DNA of 64,000 nucleotides from an uncultured Alphaproteobacteria bacterium (GTDB lineage: Bacteria > Pseudomonadota > Alphaproteobacteria > SP197): contig CALSLK010000005.1 in assembly GCA_943787175.1 (NCBI GenBank), positions 1 to 64,000 of the forward strand, in the 5' to 3' direction. The first letter of the stretch is position 1, and each line of letters starts with the position of its first letter. The position numbers and the translations under genes are program-made. Positions 40,532 through 48,770 of the stretch are shown here, one piece after another. The notes beneath the pieces were generated by a model. The model had not been told where the DNA came from. It was given only the letters and a program-made list of their open reading frames with translations, and searched no databases.

Positions 40532-41364
40532 AAGAACATCTCTCACATGACATGGGGCTGCACACAGAGCAGCTCACCGGTCGCACACAGCAGCGATTCT
40601 TTGACATCACCGAGGGCGGCGAGAACTTCGTCTATCCCGAGGAGCCTGATGTCGACTTCAACAAGCGCAAGGCATTCGACGCCAGCAAGATGGACACCAA
40701 CGGGATCAACATGAAGATCCGCGAGTTGATGGCCAAGGGTTATGGCTCGATCGTGGTGAAGAACCCGCTGGCAAAACATTCGCTGGGTGTCGGTATCCTC
40801 CAGCGCCTGAACCTCACCTTCGAGGGTAGCCTTGGTTACTTCGGCATCGGCCTGATCGACGGTCCCAACGTGCGCATCACTGGCCGTGTCGGCTGGTCCT
40901 GTGCCGAGAACATGATGTCGGGCACGGTGGTCATCGAAAAGAATGCCGGTTCGACCTTCGGCGCTGCCATTCGCGGTGGCGACCTGGTCTGCATGGGCGA
41001 TGTCGGTTCACGCACCGGCATTGACCAGAAGGGCGGCACGATCATCGTTGGCGGCCGCACGGGTGCGTTCTCCGGCTTCATGATGCAGCGCGGCCGCATG
41101 GTCGTGCTGGGTAATGCCGGCAAGAACCTGGGCGATTCCATGTATGACGGCACCATCTATGTCGGCGGCACGATCGAGGATCTTGGCGTTGATGCGGTCC
41201 CCGCAGAAATGAACGAGCTCGATTGCGCATGGCTTGATCGCAAGTTGAAGCAGTACGGACTGAAAACCCCCAAAGGCGTCAAGAACATGACGAAGATCGT
41301 GGCGGGCAAGCAGCTCTGGAACTACGACAATCTTGAGGCCCACGAAAAGAAGATCGTGCTTTAG
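40519..41364 (+). CDS. glxC: Glutamate synthase GXGXG-domain subunit (GlxC / MgsB-like)
   Basis: A 281-residue protein equivalent to the C-terminal right-handed beta-helix domain of glutamate synthase. The repeating glycine motifs are clear: VVIEKNAGSTFGAAIRGGDL, GTIIVGGRTGAFSGFMMQRG and GRMVVLGNAGKNLGDSMYDG. In split systems this subunit bridges the amidotransferase and the FMN-containing synthase. It has N-terminal and C-terminal extensions beyond the core domain. It is translationally coupled to glxB by a 13-bp overlap. Confidence 0.9.
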   Translation: MAQLKEHLSHDMGLHTEQLTGRTQQRFFDITEGGENFVYPEEPDVDFNKRKAFDASKMDTNGINMKIRELMAKGYGSIVVKNPLAKHSLGVGILQRLNLTFEGSLGYFGIGLIDGPNVRITGRVGWSCAENMMSGTVVIEKNAGSTFGAAIRGGDLVCMGDVGSRTGIDQKGGTIIVGGRTGAFSGFMMQRGRMVVLGNAGKNLGDSMYDGTIYVGGTIEDLGVDAVPAEMNELDCAWLDRKLKQYGLKTPKGVKNMTKIVAGKQLWNYDNLEAHEKKIVL

Positions 41365-41391
41365 GCAGCGCTCGAACAGGAGATAAAGCAA

Positions 41392-42762
41392 ATGGCGAAA
41401 AAGAAAGAAGACGTCATCGAGCGCGCCAGCGACGGCCGCAACCCGAACGTGCTGGGCGAGAACTTCATGTTCCCGCCGCGCGTGGTTGATGACATCCACA
41501 TCAAGGCGGAACTGGGCCGTTACCGTATGCGCGGTATGGCCCTGATGAAGAAGATCCCGACCTGGGACGATCTTACCTTCATGCCAGGCACGCTGACCCG
41601 CTTCGTGATCGAGGGTTATCGCGAAAAGTGCGAGACCAAGACCGTGATTGGCCCGCGCGCCAAACATCCCTTGGAACTCGACATTCCGATCTATGTCACG
41701 GGCATGAGCTTTGGCGCATTGTCCTATGAAGCCAAGACGGCTCTGGCGCGTGGCGCCACAATGGCCGGTACGGCAACATGTTCGGGCGAAGGCGGCATGA
41801 TCCCCGACGAGCGACGCTATTCGGAGAAATGGTTCTACCAGTGCATCCAGTCGCGTTATGGCTTCAACCCGCACCATCTGCGTCTGGCCGACGCCTGCGA
41901 ATTCTTTATCGGCCAGGGCTGCAAGGTCGGTCTGGGCGGCCATCTGATGGGCCAGAAAGTGACCGATCAGGTCGCCGAGATGCGCTCCTTGCCCGCCGGT
42001 ATCGATCAGCGGTCCCCTGCCCGTCACCCTGACTGGCTGGGCCCGGATGATCTGGCACTCAAAATCCAGGAGATCCGTGAAGCCACGGACTACCAGATCC
42101 CGATCCAGCTGAAGCTGGGTGCGGCGCGTGTCTATGATGACGTGCGGATGGCTGTGAAATGCGATCCCGACTCGATCTATATCGACGGCATGGAAGGTTC
42201 GACCGGCGCCGGTCCCCATCTGGCCACCGAAGAGACTGGTATTCCAGGCATCGCAGCGATCCGTCAGGCACGTCGGGCGATCGACGACCTGGGCAAGCGC
42301 GGCGAAATCACGCTGATCTATGCCGGCGGTATCCGTAACGGCGGCGATCTTGCCAAGGCAATTGCCCTGGGCGCAGACGCCGTTGCCATCGGCACCACCG
42401 CGATGATGGCGCTGAACTGCAACAAGGACATTCCTGAAGCCGATTACGAAGGCACGATGGGTGTTCACGCCGGGTACTGCTACCACTGCCACACGGGCCG
42501 TTGCCCGGTTGGCGTGGCAACGCAGGACCCCGAGTTGCGCAAGCGTCTCAATCCCGACGATGCCGCCGAGCGCGTCTACAACATCCTCCACACGCTCGCG
42601 ATCGAGTGTCAGATGATGGCGCGTGCCTGTGGCAAGACCAACGTGCACAGCCTGGAGCCGGAAGATCTTGCCGCGCTCACCATGGAAGCATCGGCCATGG
42701 CCGGTGTTCCCCTGGCCGGCACCAACCACACGGTCGGCGTTGCCGACTACCACCACCTCTGA
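41392..42762 (+). CDS. glxD: FMN-binding glutamate synthase family protein (GlxD / MgsC-like)
   Basis: A 456-residue TIM-barrel synthase subunit. It shows LDIPIYVTGMSFGALSYEAK, GTATCSGEGGMIPDERRYSE, IELKLG-type substrate loops (PIQLKLGAARVYDDV), DGMEGSTGAGPHLATEETG and LIYAGGIRNGGDLAKAIALG, all matching the FMN and 2-oxoglutarate regions of GltB. The cysteine cluster CYHCHTGRCPVGVATQ corresponds to the 3Fe-4S site. With GlxB and GlxC it would form glutamate or N-methylglutamate. It lies 27 bp after glxC. Confidence 0.93.
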   Translation: MAKKKEDVIERASDGRNPNVLGENFMFPPRVVDDIHIKAELGRYRMRGMALMKKIPTWDDLTFMPGTLTRFVIEGYREKCETKTVIGPRAKHPLELDIPIYVTGMSFGALSYEAKTALARGATMAGTATCSGEGGMIPDERRYSEKWFYQCIQSRYGFNPHHLRLADACEFFIGQGCKVGLGGHLMGQKVTDQVAEMRSLPAGIDQRSPARHPDWLGPDDLALKIQEIREATDYQIPIQLKLGAARVYDDVRMAVKCDPDSIYIDGMEGSTGAGPHLATEETGIPGIAAIRQARRAIDDLGKRGEITLIYAGGIRNGGDLAKAIALGADAVAIGTTAMMALNCNKDIPEADYEGTMGVHAGYCYHCHTGRCPVGVATQDPELRKRLNPDDAAERVYNILHTLAIECQMMARACGKTNVHSLEPEDLAALTMEASAMAGVPLAGTNHTVGVADYHHL

Positions 42763-42777
42763 TCGGGAGCAGCTGAC

Positions 42778-43322
42778 ATGGCAAGAGCAGCAGCCAAGAA
42801 ACCGGCGGCCTAAGAAAAAGGTCGCCGCAAAGAAGACCCCGGCCAAGAAGGCAGCAGCACCCAAAAAGGCCGCAACCCTGAAGGCAGCAGCCAAGAAAAA
42901 GGTTGCCCCGAAGAAAGCAGCCCGCAAGGCCAAGGTGAAAACCGGTGATGTCGACTACTTCCTCAAGGCAGACGGTCTCGATACGTCGCGCGAGAAGGAA
43001 ATCGGCCAGCACATCGGTTACCGCTATGACGTGAACCTGGTGCCTGACTATGACCGGCTCACGCCGTTCCTGGCCAAGTACATGGAAGTCATGGGCTGGG
43101 ACGACCTCAACTGGCTTGAGGACGTCCACATGGGATACGAGGAAGGCAACGCGGCCGTGTTCGACCGCAACGCCAACGGCTGGATCCGTATTCCCAAGAA
43201 GAATGAAGCTGCCGAACAACCAGCAGGATCGCGACATGATTGCGCGTGAATTGCTGATCAAGTTCCAGATGTCGGATCGCCATCCGATGCGGGACCTGAA
43301 CCGGGCCTATCGCAAGTTCTGA
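42778..43322 (+). CDS. Lys/Ala-tailed protein of unknown function downstream of glxD (frame-disrupted)
   Basis: Starting at ATG 42778, 15 bp after glxD, the first frame stops after 11 codons. Removing one T near 42811 continues it through about 55 residues of Lys/Ala/Pro-rich repeats (KKTPAKKAAAPKKAA). A folded part follows: DVDYFLKADGLDTSREKEIG, VPDYDRLTPFLAKYMEVMGW and EEGNAAVFDRNANGW. A second shift near 43215 is needed to reach RELLIKFQMSDRHPMRDLNR and the stop at 43320. Removing two bases gives exactly 180 codons. The tail resembles histone H1-like or RNA-binding tails, but the body matches nothing I recognise. Position suggests a function linked to the synthase. Confidence 0.55.
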
Positions 43323-43348
43323 TCGGCCAACCAGATACCTTGGAAACA

Positions 43349-43382
43349 GGGCTCGCATCTCACAGGATGCGGGTCCTTTTTT
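43349..43382 (+). terminator. Rho-independent terminator
   Basis: GGGCTCGCATC and GATGCGGGTCC pair (with two wobble pairs) around loop TCACAG, followed by six T. It closes the oxidoreductase-glnT-glxBCD transcription unit, 27 bp after the Lys/Ala-tailed gene. Confidence 0.8.
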
Positions 43383-43427
43383 CTGGGTGACCGACCAAAG
43401 GCTGCCTCAGTTTGCAGATGTTACGGA

Positions 43428-43988
43428 CTAGAAGGCTTCGCCTTCATCCCATTGCGGCGCGAAGGCCAGCCTGCGGCTGTCGGGCGGCAGGGCCGGATTG
43501 AAGAGCGCGTTGTGCCAGTACAGCGCCTCGGCAAAGGGGTCTGATCGTTCAAGTTCCTGCACCACACAGGGCAAGCGGTAGTTCTGATTGAACTGCCCGA
43601 ACACCAAAGTGCACGCACCGGCCTTGAGCAGGGCGTTAGCGCCTGGCGAATCCGGCGCGAACATCACAAACACGCGTGGCTCGAAATTCCGTGATTTCTG
43701 AAAATAGGCTGACGAAAGGTAGTTCAGCCCCTTGTCGAAGCGCTCCCGCGGGTCGTTGGTGCGCTGCACCGCATGACGGAACATGGCCGTGGTTTCCTCG
43801 GGGTCGCGTTCCGCGATAACAGTGCGGATATGTCCCAGTTCCCGACCGTCGGGCATGAGAACCAGCGGTTCCACGCCGTCTGAGGGCCGGCCGCCGTCAC
43901 GCCGCATGGCATGTTGGCGGATCAGGCATTGCCAGGCCATGAACTGGTCTCGCAGGGAAGCGCCGTCAGTCGTCAAATCTGCTGCCAT
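43428..43988 (-). CDS. Conserved-looking hypothetical protein
   Basis: A 186-residue soluble protein with no recognised domain. It contains an N-terminal charged helix (LRDQFMAWQCLIRQHAMRRD) and a middle section PEETTAMFRHAVQRTNDPRE. The more hydrophobic core is RVFVMFAPDSPGANALLKAG, followed by an aromatic-rich end (YRLPCVVQELERSD, ALYWHNALFNPALP). There is no signal peptide or membrane segment. It is alone on the minus strand between the glx operon terminator and the amt gene. Its codon use resembles the neighbours, so it is probably a real gene. Confidence 0.65.
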   Translation of the reverse strand: MAADLTTDGASLRDQFMAWQCLIRQHAMRRDGGRPSDGVEPLVLMPDGRELGHIRTVIAERDPEETTAMFRHAVQRTNDPRERFDKGLNYLSSAYFQKSRNFEPRVFVMFAPDSPGANALLKAGACTLVFGQFNQNYRLPCVVQELERSDPFAEALYWHNALFNPALPPDSRRLAFAPQWDEGEAF

Positions 43989-44048
43989 CGTATCGACCTA
44001 GCAAAGTTTACTGGGGGGAAAGTCAAAATCTCGACTGGAAACTCTTGT

Positions 44049-44076
44049 TTGAAGTACTAGCAAAAGCCCGTATTAT
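44049..44076 (+). promoter_or_regulatory. Candidate sigma-70 promoter of the amt gene
   Basis: TTGAAG (44049-44054) and TATTAT (44071-44076) are spaced by 16 bp and lie about 75 bp before the amt ATG. No convincing sigma-54 site (GG-N10-GC) was found, although nitrogen-regulated amt genes often have one. Confidence 0.4.
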
Positions 44077-44151
44077 TCCTAGTGGCGCCGAAGCAGGGGG
44101 ATACATCTGCACGGCTGGAGGCAGTAACGAGACAACAAGGGGGATTTGAAG

Positions 44152-45612
44152 ATGTCTGACGGCCTAGACTCCTTAATGGTCATCTTCACTGAATTCTACT
44201 ACTGGGTCACCGTCGTAATGATGTTCCTGATCCATGTGGGATTCTGTGTCTACGAAGTCGGTGCATCGCGCCGCAAGAACATTCAACACACGCTGATGAA
44301 AAACACGATGCTGATCCCATTGGTCACCATCACGTTCTATTTCTTCGGCTGGTGGATTTATTTCGCATTTCCTCAGTTTCCGATGATCGACACGAGCCTG
44401 GCGGATGCGCCCTGGGCAGTTCCATGGTCTGAACTGATGGGCACCCATATGGGTGGATCGGTGACCGTGCAGACAGAAAGTCTGACGGCCGACGACACCA
44501 TCTTCTGGGCCCGTATCAACGGTGTGTTCTGGGCAGCGTTCCTGCTGTTCTCATGGACCACAGCCTCGATCATCTCCGGTGCCGTCATCGAACGCATCAA
44601 GACACAGGCCTTCCTGATCATCGTTGTGTTGGTTGGTTCGGTAACATGGATCCTTGATGCAGCATGGGGCTGGAGCTGGAATGGCTGGATGGTGCAATTG
44701 TGGGGCTTCCACGATGCCTACGCGTCTTCGGTCGTGCACGGTATCGCCGGTGGCTCGGCACTTGGTGTCCTGCTTGTGCTTGGCCCTCGTCTTGGCAAGT
44801 TTGCCGCAGACGGTACCCCGCGCGACATCCCGCAGAACAACCCCTGGTTCGTGACGGTCGGCCTGTTCCTGATCTACACGGGTTTCTGGGGTTTCTATGC
44901 GGCCTGCAACATCCCGATCATCGACTTCACGGGCGCTGTTCTTGGGGTCGAGGGTGAGGCTTACTTCACCGCAACCAATATCTATCTGACACCGACATCC
45001 CTGTCGGCAATCACGTTCAACTTCCTGATGTCGCTCTCGGGCGGACTTCTGGCGGGTTATGTCGTCTCCAAAGGCGATCCGTTCTGGAGTTATTCGGGCG
45101 GTCTGGCTGGCGTCATTACGGCGTCATCGGGCAACGATCTCTATCATCCGATCGAAGCCATGTTGATCGCCATGGTCGGTGTGTGGATTGCCTACAAGAT
45201 GCACTACTGGGTCGAACGCAAGTTCAAGCTGGACGATGCGGTTGGCGCAGTGGCGGTCCATGGTTATGCCGGTTTTGTCGGCACGGTCATCGCCGGCTTC
45301 ATGTTGTGGGGTTACCCCTCCAATGTGATCGGCGGCGATATCGGTTGGTTCGGCAACAATGCAGACGGCGTTGCCATCATCAATCCGATCGGCAACTTCC
45401 TTGGTGCCATGCTCTTCTTCTGGGTTCTCGGCTTCCTGCCCTGTTATGTCCTGTCCAAGATTCTGGACGGCATGGGCTGGTTGCGCGTCCCGCGTGAGAT
45501 CGAGCTGGCGGGTCTTGATACGCATGATTACGGGGATTCCTTCCCGTATCACGCCTATCGCGACACAGTCATGGAAGACATCGATCGCGAACTTGCAAAG
45601 GGCCAGGGCTGA
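44152..45612 (+). CDS. Ammonium transporter family protein (Amt, divergent)
   Basis: An inner-membrane channel-like protein of 486 residues with eleven or so hydrophobic helices, expected to conduct ammonium or methylammonium. The twin pore histidines are visible at H196 (SSVVHGIAGG) and H370 (AVAVHGYAGFVGTVIAGF), with D188 before the first. The usual DFAGG motif is changed to HDAYASS, and an inserted loop follows the third helix, so this is not the common GlnK-linked AmtB. No glnK gene is adjacent. I prefer the ATG at 44152 to the TTG at 44146 because AAGGGGG lies 8 bases upstream of it. A one-helix companion follows. Confidence 0.85.
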   Translation: MSDGLDSLMVIFTEFYYWVTVVMMFLIHVGFCVYEVGASRRKNIQHTLMKNTMLIPLVTITFYFFGWWIYFAFPQFPMIDTSLADAPWAVPWSELMGTHMGGSVTVQTESLTADDTIFWARINGVFWAAFLLFSWTTASIISGAVIERIKTQAFLIIVVLVGSVTWILDAAWGWSWNGWMVQLWGFHDAYASSVVHGIAGGSALGVLLVLGPRLGKFAADGTPRDIPQNNPWFVTVGLFLIYTGFWGFYAACNIPIIDFTGAVLGVEGEAYFTATNIYLTPTSLSAITFNFLMSLSGGLLAGYVVSKGDPFWSYSGGLAGVITASSGNDLYHPIEAMLIAMVGVWIAYKMHYWVERKFKLDDAVGAVAVHGYAGFVGTVIAGFMLWGYPSNVIGGDIGWFGNNADGVAIINPIGNFLGAMLFFWVLGFLPCYVLSKILDGMGWLRVPREIELAGLDTHDYGDSFPYHAYRDTVMEDIDRELAKGQG

Positions 45613-45639
45613 AAAGCCCCGAGCAGGAGGTAGAAAACT

Positions 45640-45876
45640 ATGTCTACAAATGTTGAAAGCTGGTCCGATGTAGCAAGCCTGGGAGCGATCTATCCCTTTC
45701 CCGGGATTGAATGGCCCCTGGTCCTCGTCGGAGTTCTGGTCTGGCTTGGCTGGCATTGCTGGCAGATCAAGTCGGAAAACAAGGAGTACGATGACGCCTT
45801 GCGTCATTACAACGAAGTTGGTCTCGACAAGGCACTGGACCATCGTGGACGCCACGATTCCATGATGGATCACTGA
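45640..45876 (+). CDS. Small single-helix membrane protein downstream of amt
   Basis: A 78-residue protein starting 27 bp after amt, with AGGAGG in front of it. One hydrophobic helix is visible (PLVLVGVLVWLGWHCWQIK, about residues 27-45), followed by a charged tail rich in Asp, His and Arg (EYDDALRHYNEVGLDKALDH). The spacing and the shared terminator imply a joint transcript with amt. It could be a small accessory subunit of the transporter, but I know of no such family, so the function is unknown. Confidence 0.7.
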   Translation: MSTNVESWSDVASLGAIYPFPGIEWPLVLVGVLVWLGWHCWQIKSENKEYDDALRHYNEVGLDKALDHRGRHDSMMDH

Positions 45877-45901
45877 CCTAACCAACTTCTGATCAAGACC
45901 T

Positions 45902-45937
45902 GAGGGGTGACGGCAACGTCACCCCTCTTCCTTTTTT
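45902..45937 (+). terminator. Rho-independent terminator of the amt operon
   Basis: An 11-bp perfect stem (GAGGGGTGACG / CGTCACCCCTC) with loop GCAA is followed by TTCC and six T, 26 bp after the small membrane protein gene. Confidence 0.92.
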
Positions 45938-45969
45938 GACAAGCGCTTGTGATCACGGATTGGACCAAT
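45936..45969 (+). promoter_or_regulatory. Possible promoter -35 and two palindromes before fhs
   Basis: TTGACA (45936-45941) overlaps the terminator T run. It is followed by the perfect palindromes ACAAGCGCTTGT (45939-45950) and ATTGGACCAAT (45959-45969). No clear -10 box was recognised. Their position before fhs is consistent with operator sites, but the regulator is unknown. Confidence 0.35.
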
Positions 45970-46104
45970 TTACGACCGATCCCACCAATCAGGACCATGA
46001 ACGACACGAGGCGTCGATTCCGTGCGTGACATGGTCTCAACGGGGTCTAAAGTCCCGCCAACTTATTCACGTTTCACGACACGCCGCACCACGGGGGAAC
46101 ACCG

Positions 46105-47787
46105 ATGGCCACACCCAAATCCGATATTGAAATTGCCCAGGCGGCCACGCTTCGGCCTGTCATTGAACTTGCCAAGGATCGTCTTGGCATCGACGCCGAA
46201 CACCTGATTCCCTATGGCCATGACAAGGCCAAGATCCGGCTGGACTACATCAACGGCCTGAAAGACAAGGCTGACGGGAAACTGGTCCTGGTCACCGCGA
46301 TTTCGCCCACGCCTGCAGGCGAGGGCAAGACAACAACGACCGTTGGGTTGGGCGATGCCCTGAACCGCATCGGCAAGAACACGCTGATCTGCCTGCGCGA
46401 ACCCTCCCTTGGCCCGTCCTTTGGCGTGAAGGGTGGCGCGGCCGGTGGTGGTTACGCCCAGATCGTGCCCATGGAGGATATCAACCTCCACTTCACCGGC
46501 GATTTTCACGCCATTGGCGTCGCCAACAACCTGCTCGCAGCTCTGGTCGACAACCACATCTATTGGGGCAATGCGCTCGACATCGATGAGCGCCGCGTGA
46601 CCTGGCGTCGCGTGGTCGACATGAACGACCGTGCCCTGCGTTCGATCGTCAACTCCCTGGGCGGTGTCGCAAACGGCTTCCCGCGTCAGGACGGCTTTGA
46701 CATCACGGTGGCTTCCGAAGTCATGGCGATCTTCTGCCTGGCCACCGACATCGACGATCTCAAGCGCCGTCTGGGCAACATCGTCGTGGGCCACACGCGC
46801 GGCCGCGAGCCAGTGCGCGCCCATCAGTTGAACGGCCATGGTGCCATGGCCGCATTGCTGAAAGATGCGGTCCAGCCCAACCTGGTCCAGACACTGGAGA
46901 ACAATCCGGCCTTCGTGCATGGCGGCCCGTTCGCTAACATCGCCCATGGCTGCAATTCGGTCCTGGCAACCACCACGGCCCTGAAGCTGGCCGATTATGT
47001 TGTGACCGAGGCCGGGTTCGGCGCCGATCTGGGTGCCGAAAAGTTCTTCGACATCAAGTGCCGCAAGGCTGGTCTGAAACCCGAAGCCGTCGTCATTGTT
47101 GCCACCATCCGTGCATTGAAGATGCATGGCGGTGTCGCCAAGGATGACCTGAAGGACGAGAACGTCGCTGCGGTCGAGGCTGGCTTTGCCAATCTGGAAC
47201 GTCACGTCCAGAACGTCGCCAAGTTCGGTGTGCCTGCCGTCGTGTCGGTCAACCGCTTCATCGCCGACACCGACGCCGAGATGAAGAAGCTGATCGAGCT
47301 GTGCGATAAGATGGGCGTGCCCTGCATCGAGGCCAACCACTGGGCCGACGGTGGCGCGGGTGCCGAGGATGTCGCGCGCAAAGTTGTCGAGATCATTGAG
47401 AGCGGCAAAGCAAGCTTCAAGCCGCTTTATCCTGACGACATGAAGCTGGAAGAGAAGATCCGCACGGTGGCGCGCGAGATCTATCGCGCCGATGACATTG
47501 ACGTGCCTCCGGCCATCTCCAAGCAGCTTGCCGAACTCGATGCCACAGAAGCCGGAAAGTTCCCGATCTGCATGGCCAAGACTCAGTACAGCTTCTCCAC
47601 CGATCCCACGCTGAAGGCCGCACCCACCGGGTTCAACGTTCCCGTGCGTGAGGTCAAGCTGTCAGCCGGCGCGGAGTTCCTGGTCGTCATCACCGGGGAC
47701 ATCATGACCATGCCGGGTCTGCCCCGCGTACCGTCTGCCGACCGGATTGATGTGGACGGCGATGGCGTGATTTCCGGCCTGTTCTGA
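46105..47787 (+). CDS. fhs: Formate-tetrahydrofolate ligase
   Basis: ATP-dependent synthesis of 10-formyl-THF from formate, 560 residues. The P-loop is [20 protein letters not shown]. Further signatures are [39 protein letters not shown] and the C-terminal [20 protein letters not shown]. In methylated-amine metabolism Fhs channels C1 units between formate and folate, which fits the neighbouring glnT/glx region, but Fhs also serves purine and Met synthesis. A strong terminator follows. Confidence 0.97.
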   Translation: MATPKSDIEIAQAATLRPVIELAKDRLGIDAEHLIPYGHDKAKIRLDYINGLKDKADGKLVLVTAISPTPAGEGKTTTTVGLGDALNRIGKNTLICLREPSLGPSFGVKGGAAGGGYAQIVPMEDINLHFTGDFHAIGVANNLLAALVDNHIYWGNALDIDERRVTWRRVVDMNDRALRSIVNSLGGVANGFPRQDGFDITVASEVMAIFCLATDIDDLKRRLGNIVVGHTRGREPVRAHQLNGHGAMAALLKDAVQPNLVQTLENNPAFVHGGPFANIAHGCNSVLATTTALKLADYVVTEAGFGADLGAEKFFDIKCRKAGLKPEAVVIVATIRALKMHGGVAKDDLKDENVAAVEAGFANLERHVQNVAKFGVPAVVSVNRFIADTDAEMKKLIELCDKMGVPCIEANHWADGGAGAEDVARKVVEIIESGKASFKPLYPDDMKLEEKIRTVAREIYRADDIDVPPAISKQLAELDATEAGKFPICMAKTQYSFSTDPTLKAAPTGFNVPVREVKLSAGAEFLVVITGDIMTMPGLPRVPSADRIDVDGDGVISGLF

Positions 47788-47811
47788 GCCGATCATCACT
47801 TGAAGTTCATA

Positions 47812-47840
47812 GGGGCCGGCAGTTTTGCCGGCCCCTTTTT
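47812..47840 (+). terminator. Rho-independent terminator of fhs
   Basis: GGGGCCGGCA and TGCCGGCCCC form a 10-bp stem with loop GTTT, followed by five T and CTT, 25 bp after the fhs stop. Confidence 0.92.
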
Positions 47841-47967
47841 CTTGCGCATTGCCCTGCAAATGCCCACGTTCAATCCACGCGCGACCACTGCGGGCCAGAG
47901 CCGCCACCGACCTGTTGTGATTCCGTGCCTTGTTACGCAGCATCAACGCACTAGAAGGAAGCCCACC

Positions 47968-48630
47968 ATGACACTTTCCATTGGCAGCATTGCCCCCGAT
48001 TTCGAACAGGATTCAACCGAAGGCCGGATCAAATTCCATGAATGGCTTGGCGATTCCTGGGCGCTTCTGTTCTCCCATCCCAAGGATTACACCCCGGTCT
48101 GCACGACTGAGTTGGGCACCGTCGCGGGCATGGCCAGTGAGTTTGCCAAGCGCAACACCAAACTGATCGGCCTTTCGGTCGACCCCGTGAGCGACCATGT
48201 CGGCTGGTCCAAAGACATCGAGGAAGTCACCGGCAACAAGGTGACCTATCCGCTTCTGGCCGATGGCGACCTTTCCGTTGCCAAGCTCTACAACATGCTC
48301 CCGGCTGGCGCTGGCGAAAGCTCTGACGGGCGTACTGCCGTCGACAACCTGACAGTGCGGTCGGTCTATGTCATCGGCCCCGACAAGCAGATCAAGGCCA
48401 TGCTGACCTACCCCATGTCCACAGGCCGCAACTTCGACGAGATCATGCGCCTGGTCGATTCCTGCCAGCTGACCGCCAAGCACAAGGTGGCAACACCGGC
48501 AAACTGGAAGCATGGTGAAGACGTCATCATCGTCCCAGCCGTGAAGGACGAGGAAGCCAAGGAGCGTTTCCCCGATGGCTGGAAAACCGTGAAACCCTAT
48601 CTTCGCATCGTGCCTCAGCCCAAAGACTGA
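47968..48630 (+). CDS. 1-Cys peroxiredoxin (Prx6 type)
   Basis: Thiol peroxidase of 220 residues that reduces peroxides in the cytosol. The peroxidatic Cys is C45 in HPKDYTPVCTTELG, and FSHPKDYTPVC is the Prx6 hallmark. The extended C-terminal domain typical of the Prx6 group is present (ANWKHGEDVIIVPAVKDEEA). I chose the ATG at 47968, which has AAGGAAG upstream. It stands alone between two hairpins. Confidence 0.95.
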   Translation: MTLSIGSIAPDFEQDSTEGRIKFHEWLGDSWALLFSHPKDYTPVCTTELGTVAGMASEFAKRNTKLIGLSVDPVSDHVGWSKDIEEVTGNKVTYPLLADGDLSVAKLYNMLPAGAGESSDGRTAVDNLTVRSVYVIGPDKQIKAMLTYPMSTGRNFDEIMRLVDSCQLTAKHKVATPANWKHGEDVIIVPAVKDEEAKERFPDGWKTVKPYLRIVPQPKD

Positions 48631-48655
48631 GGCCGGATCCGTCATTGCTCTACCG

Positions 48656-48689
48656 CTGCGCGCCGGTTCCCTTGTGATCCGGCGCGCAG
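48656..48689. terminator. Hairpin after the peroxiredoxin gene
   Basis: CTGCGCGCCGG and CCGGCGCGCAG form an 11-bp perfect stem with a 12-nt loop, 25 bp after the stop. Only two T follow, so it is a weak or Rho-assisted terminator at best. Confidence 0.5.
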
Positions 48690-48770
48690 TTACGTTCGGC
48701 ATCTGTATCGACGTCGCAGTCAGACGTGATCGCTTATGCACACGCTGTCGAATGGTCTATAAATTCAGGT

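Noticed and set aside
41008..42933. Long open frame (641 codons) antisense to glxD
   Set aside because: Shadow of the real FMN synthase gene; no recognisable domain, ribosome site or promoter.
42778..42960. Histone H1-like protein from the Lys/Ala repeats
   Set aside because: Lys/Ala tails are common appendages in high-GC alphaproteobacteria (UbiK at 63158-63520 has one too), and the rest of the protein is not histone-like.
45877..46104. Riboswitch (tetrahydrofolate or glycine type) in the fhs leader
   Set aside because: No conserved aptamer core could be recognised; only short palindromes are present.
46063..47340. Long open frame antisense to fhs
   Set aside because: Shadow frame; the plus strand has all Fhs motifs in an uninterrupted gene.
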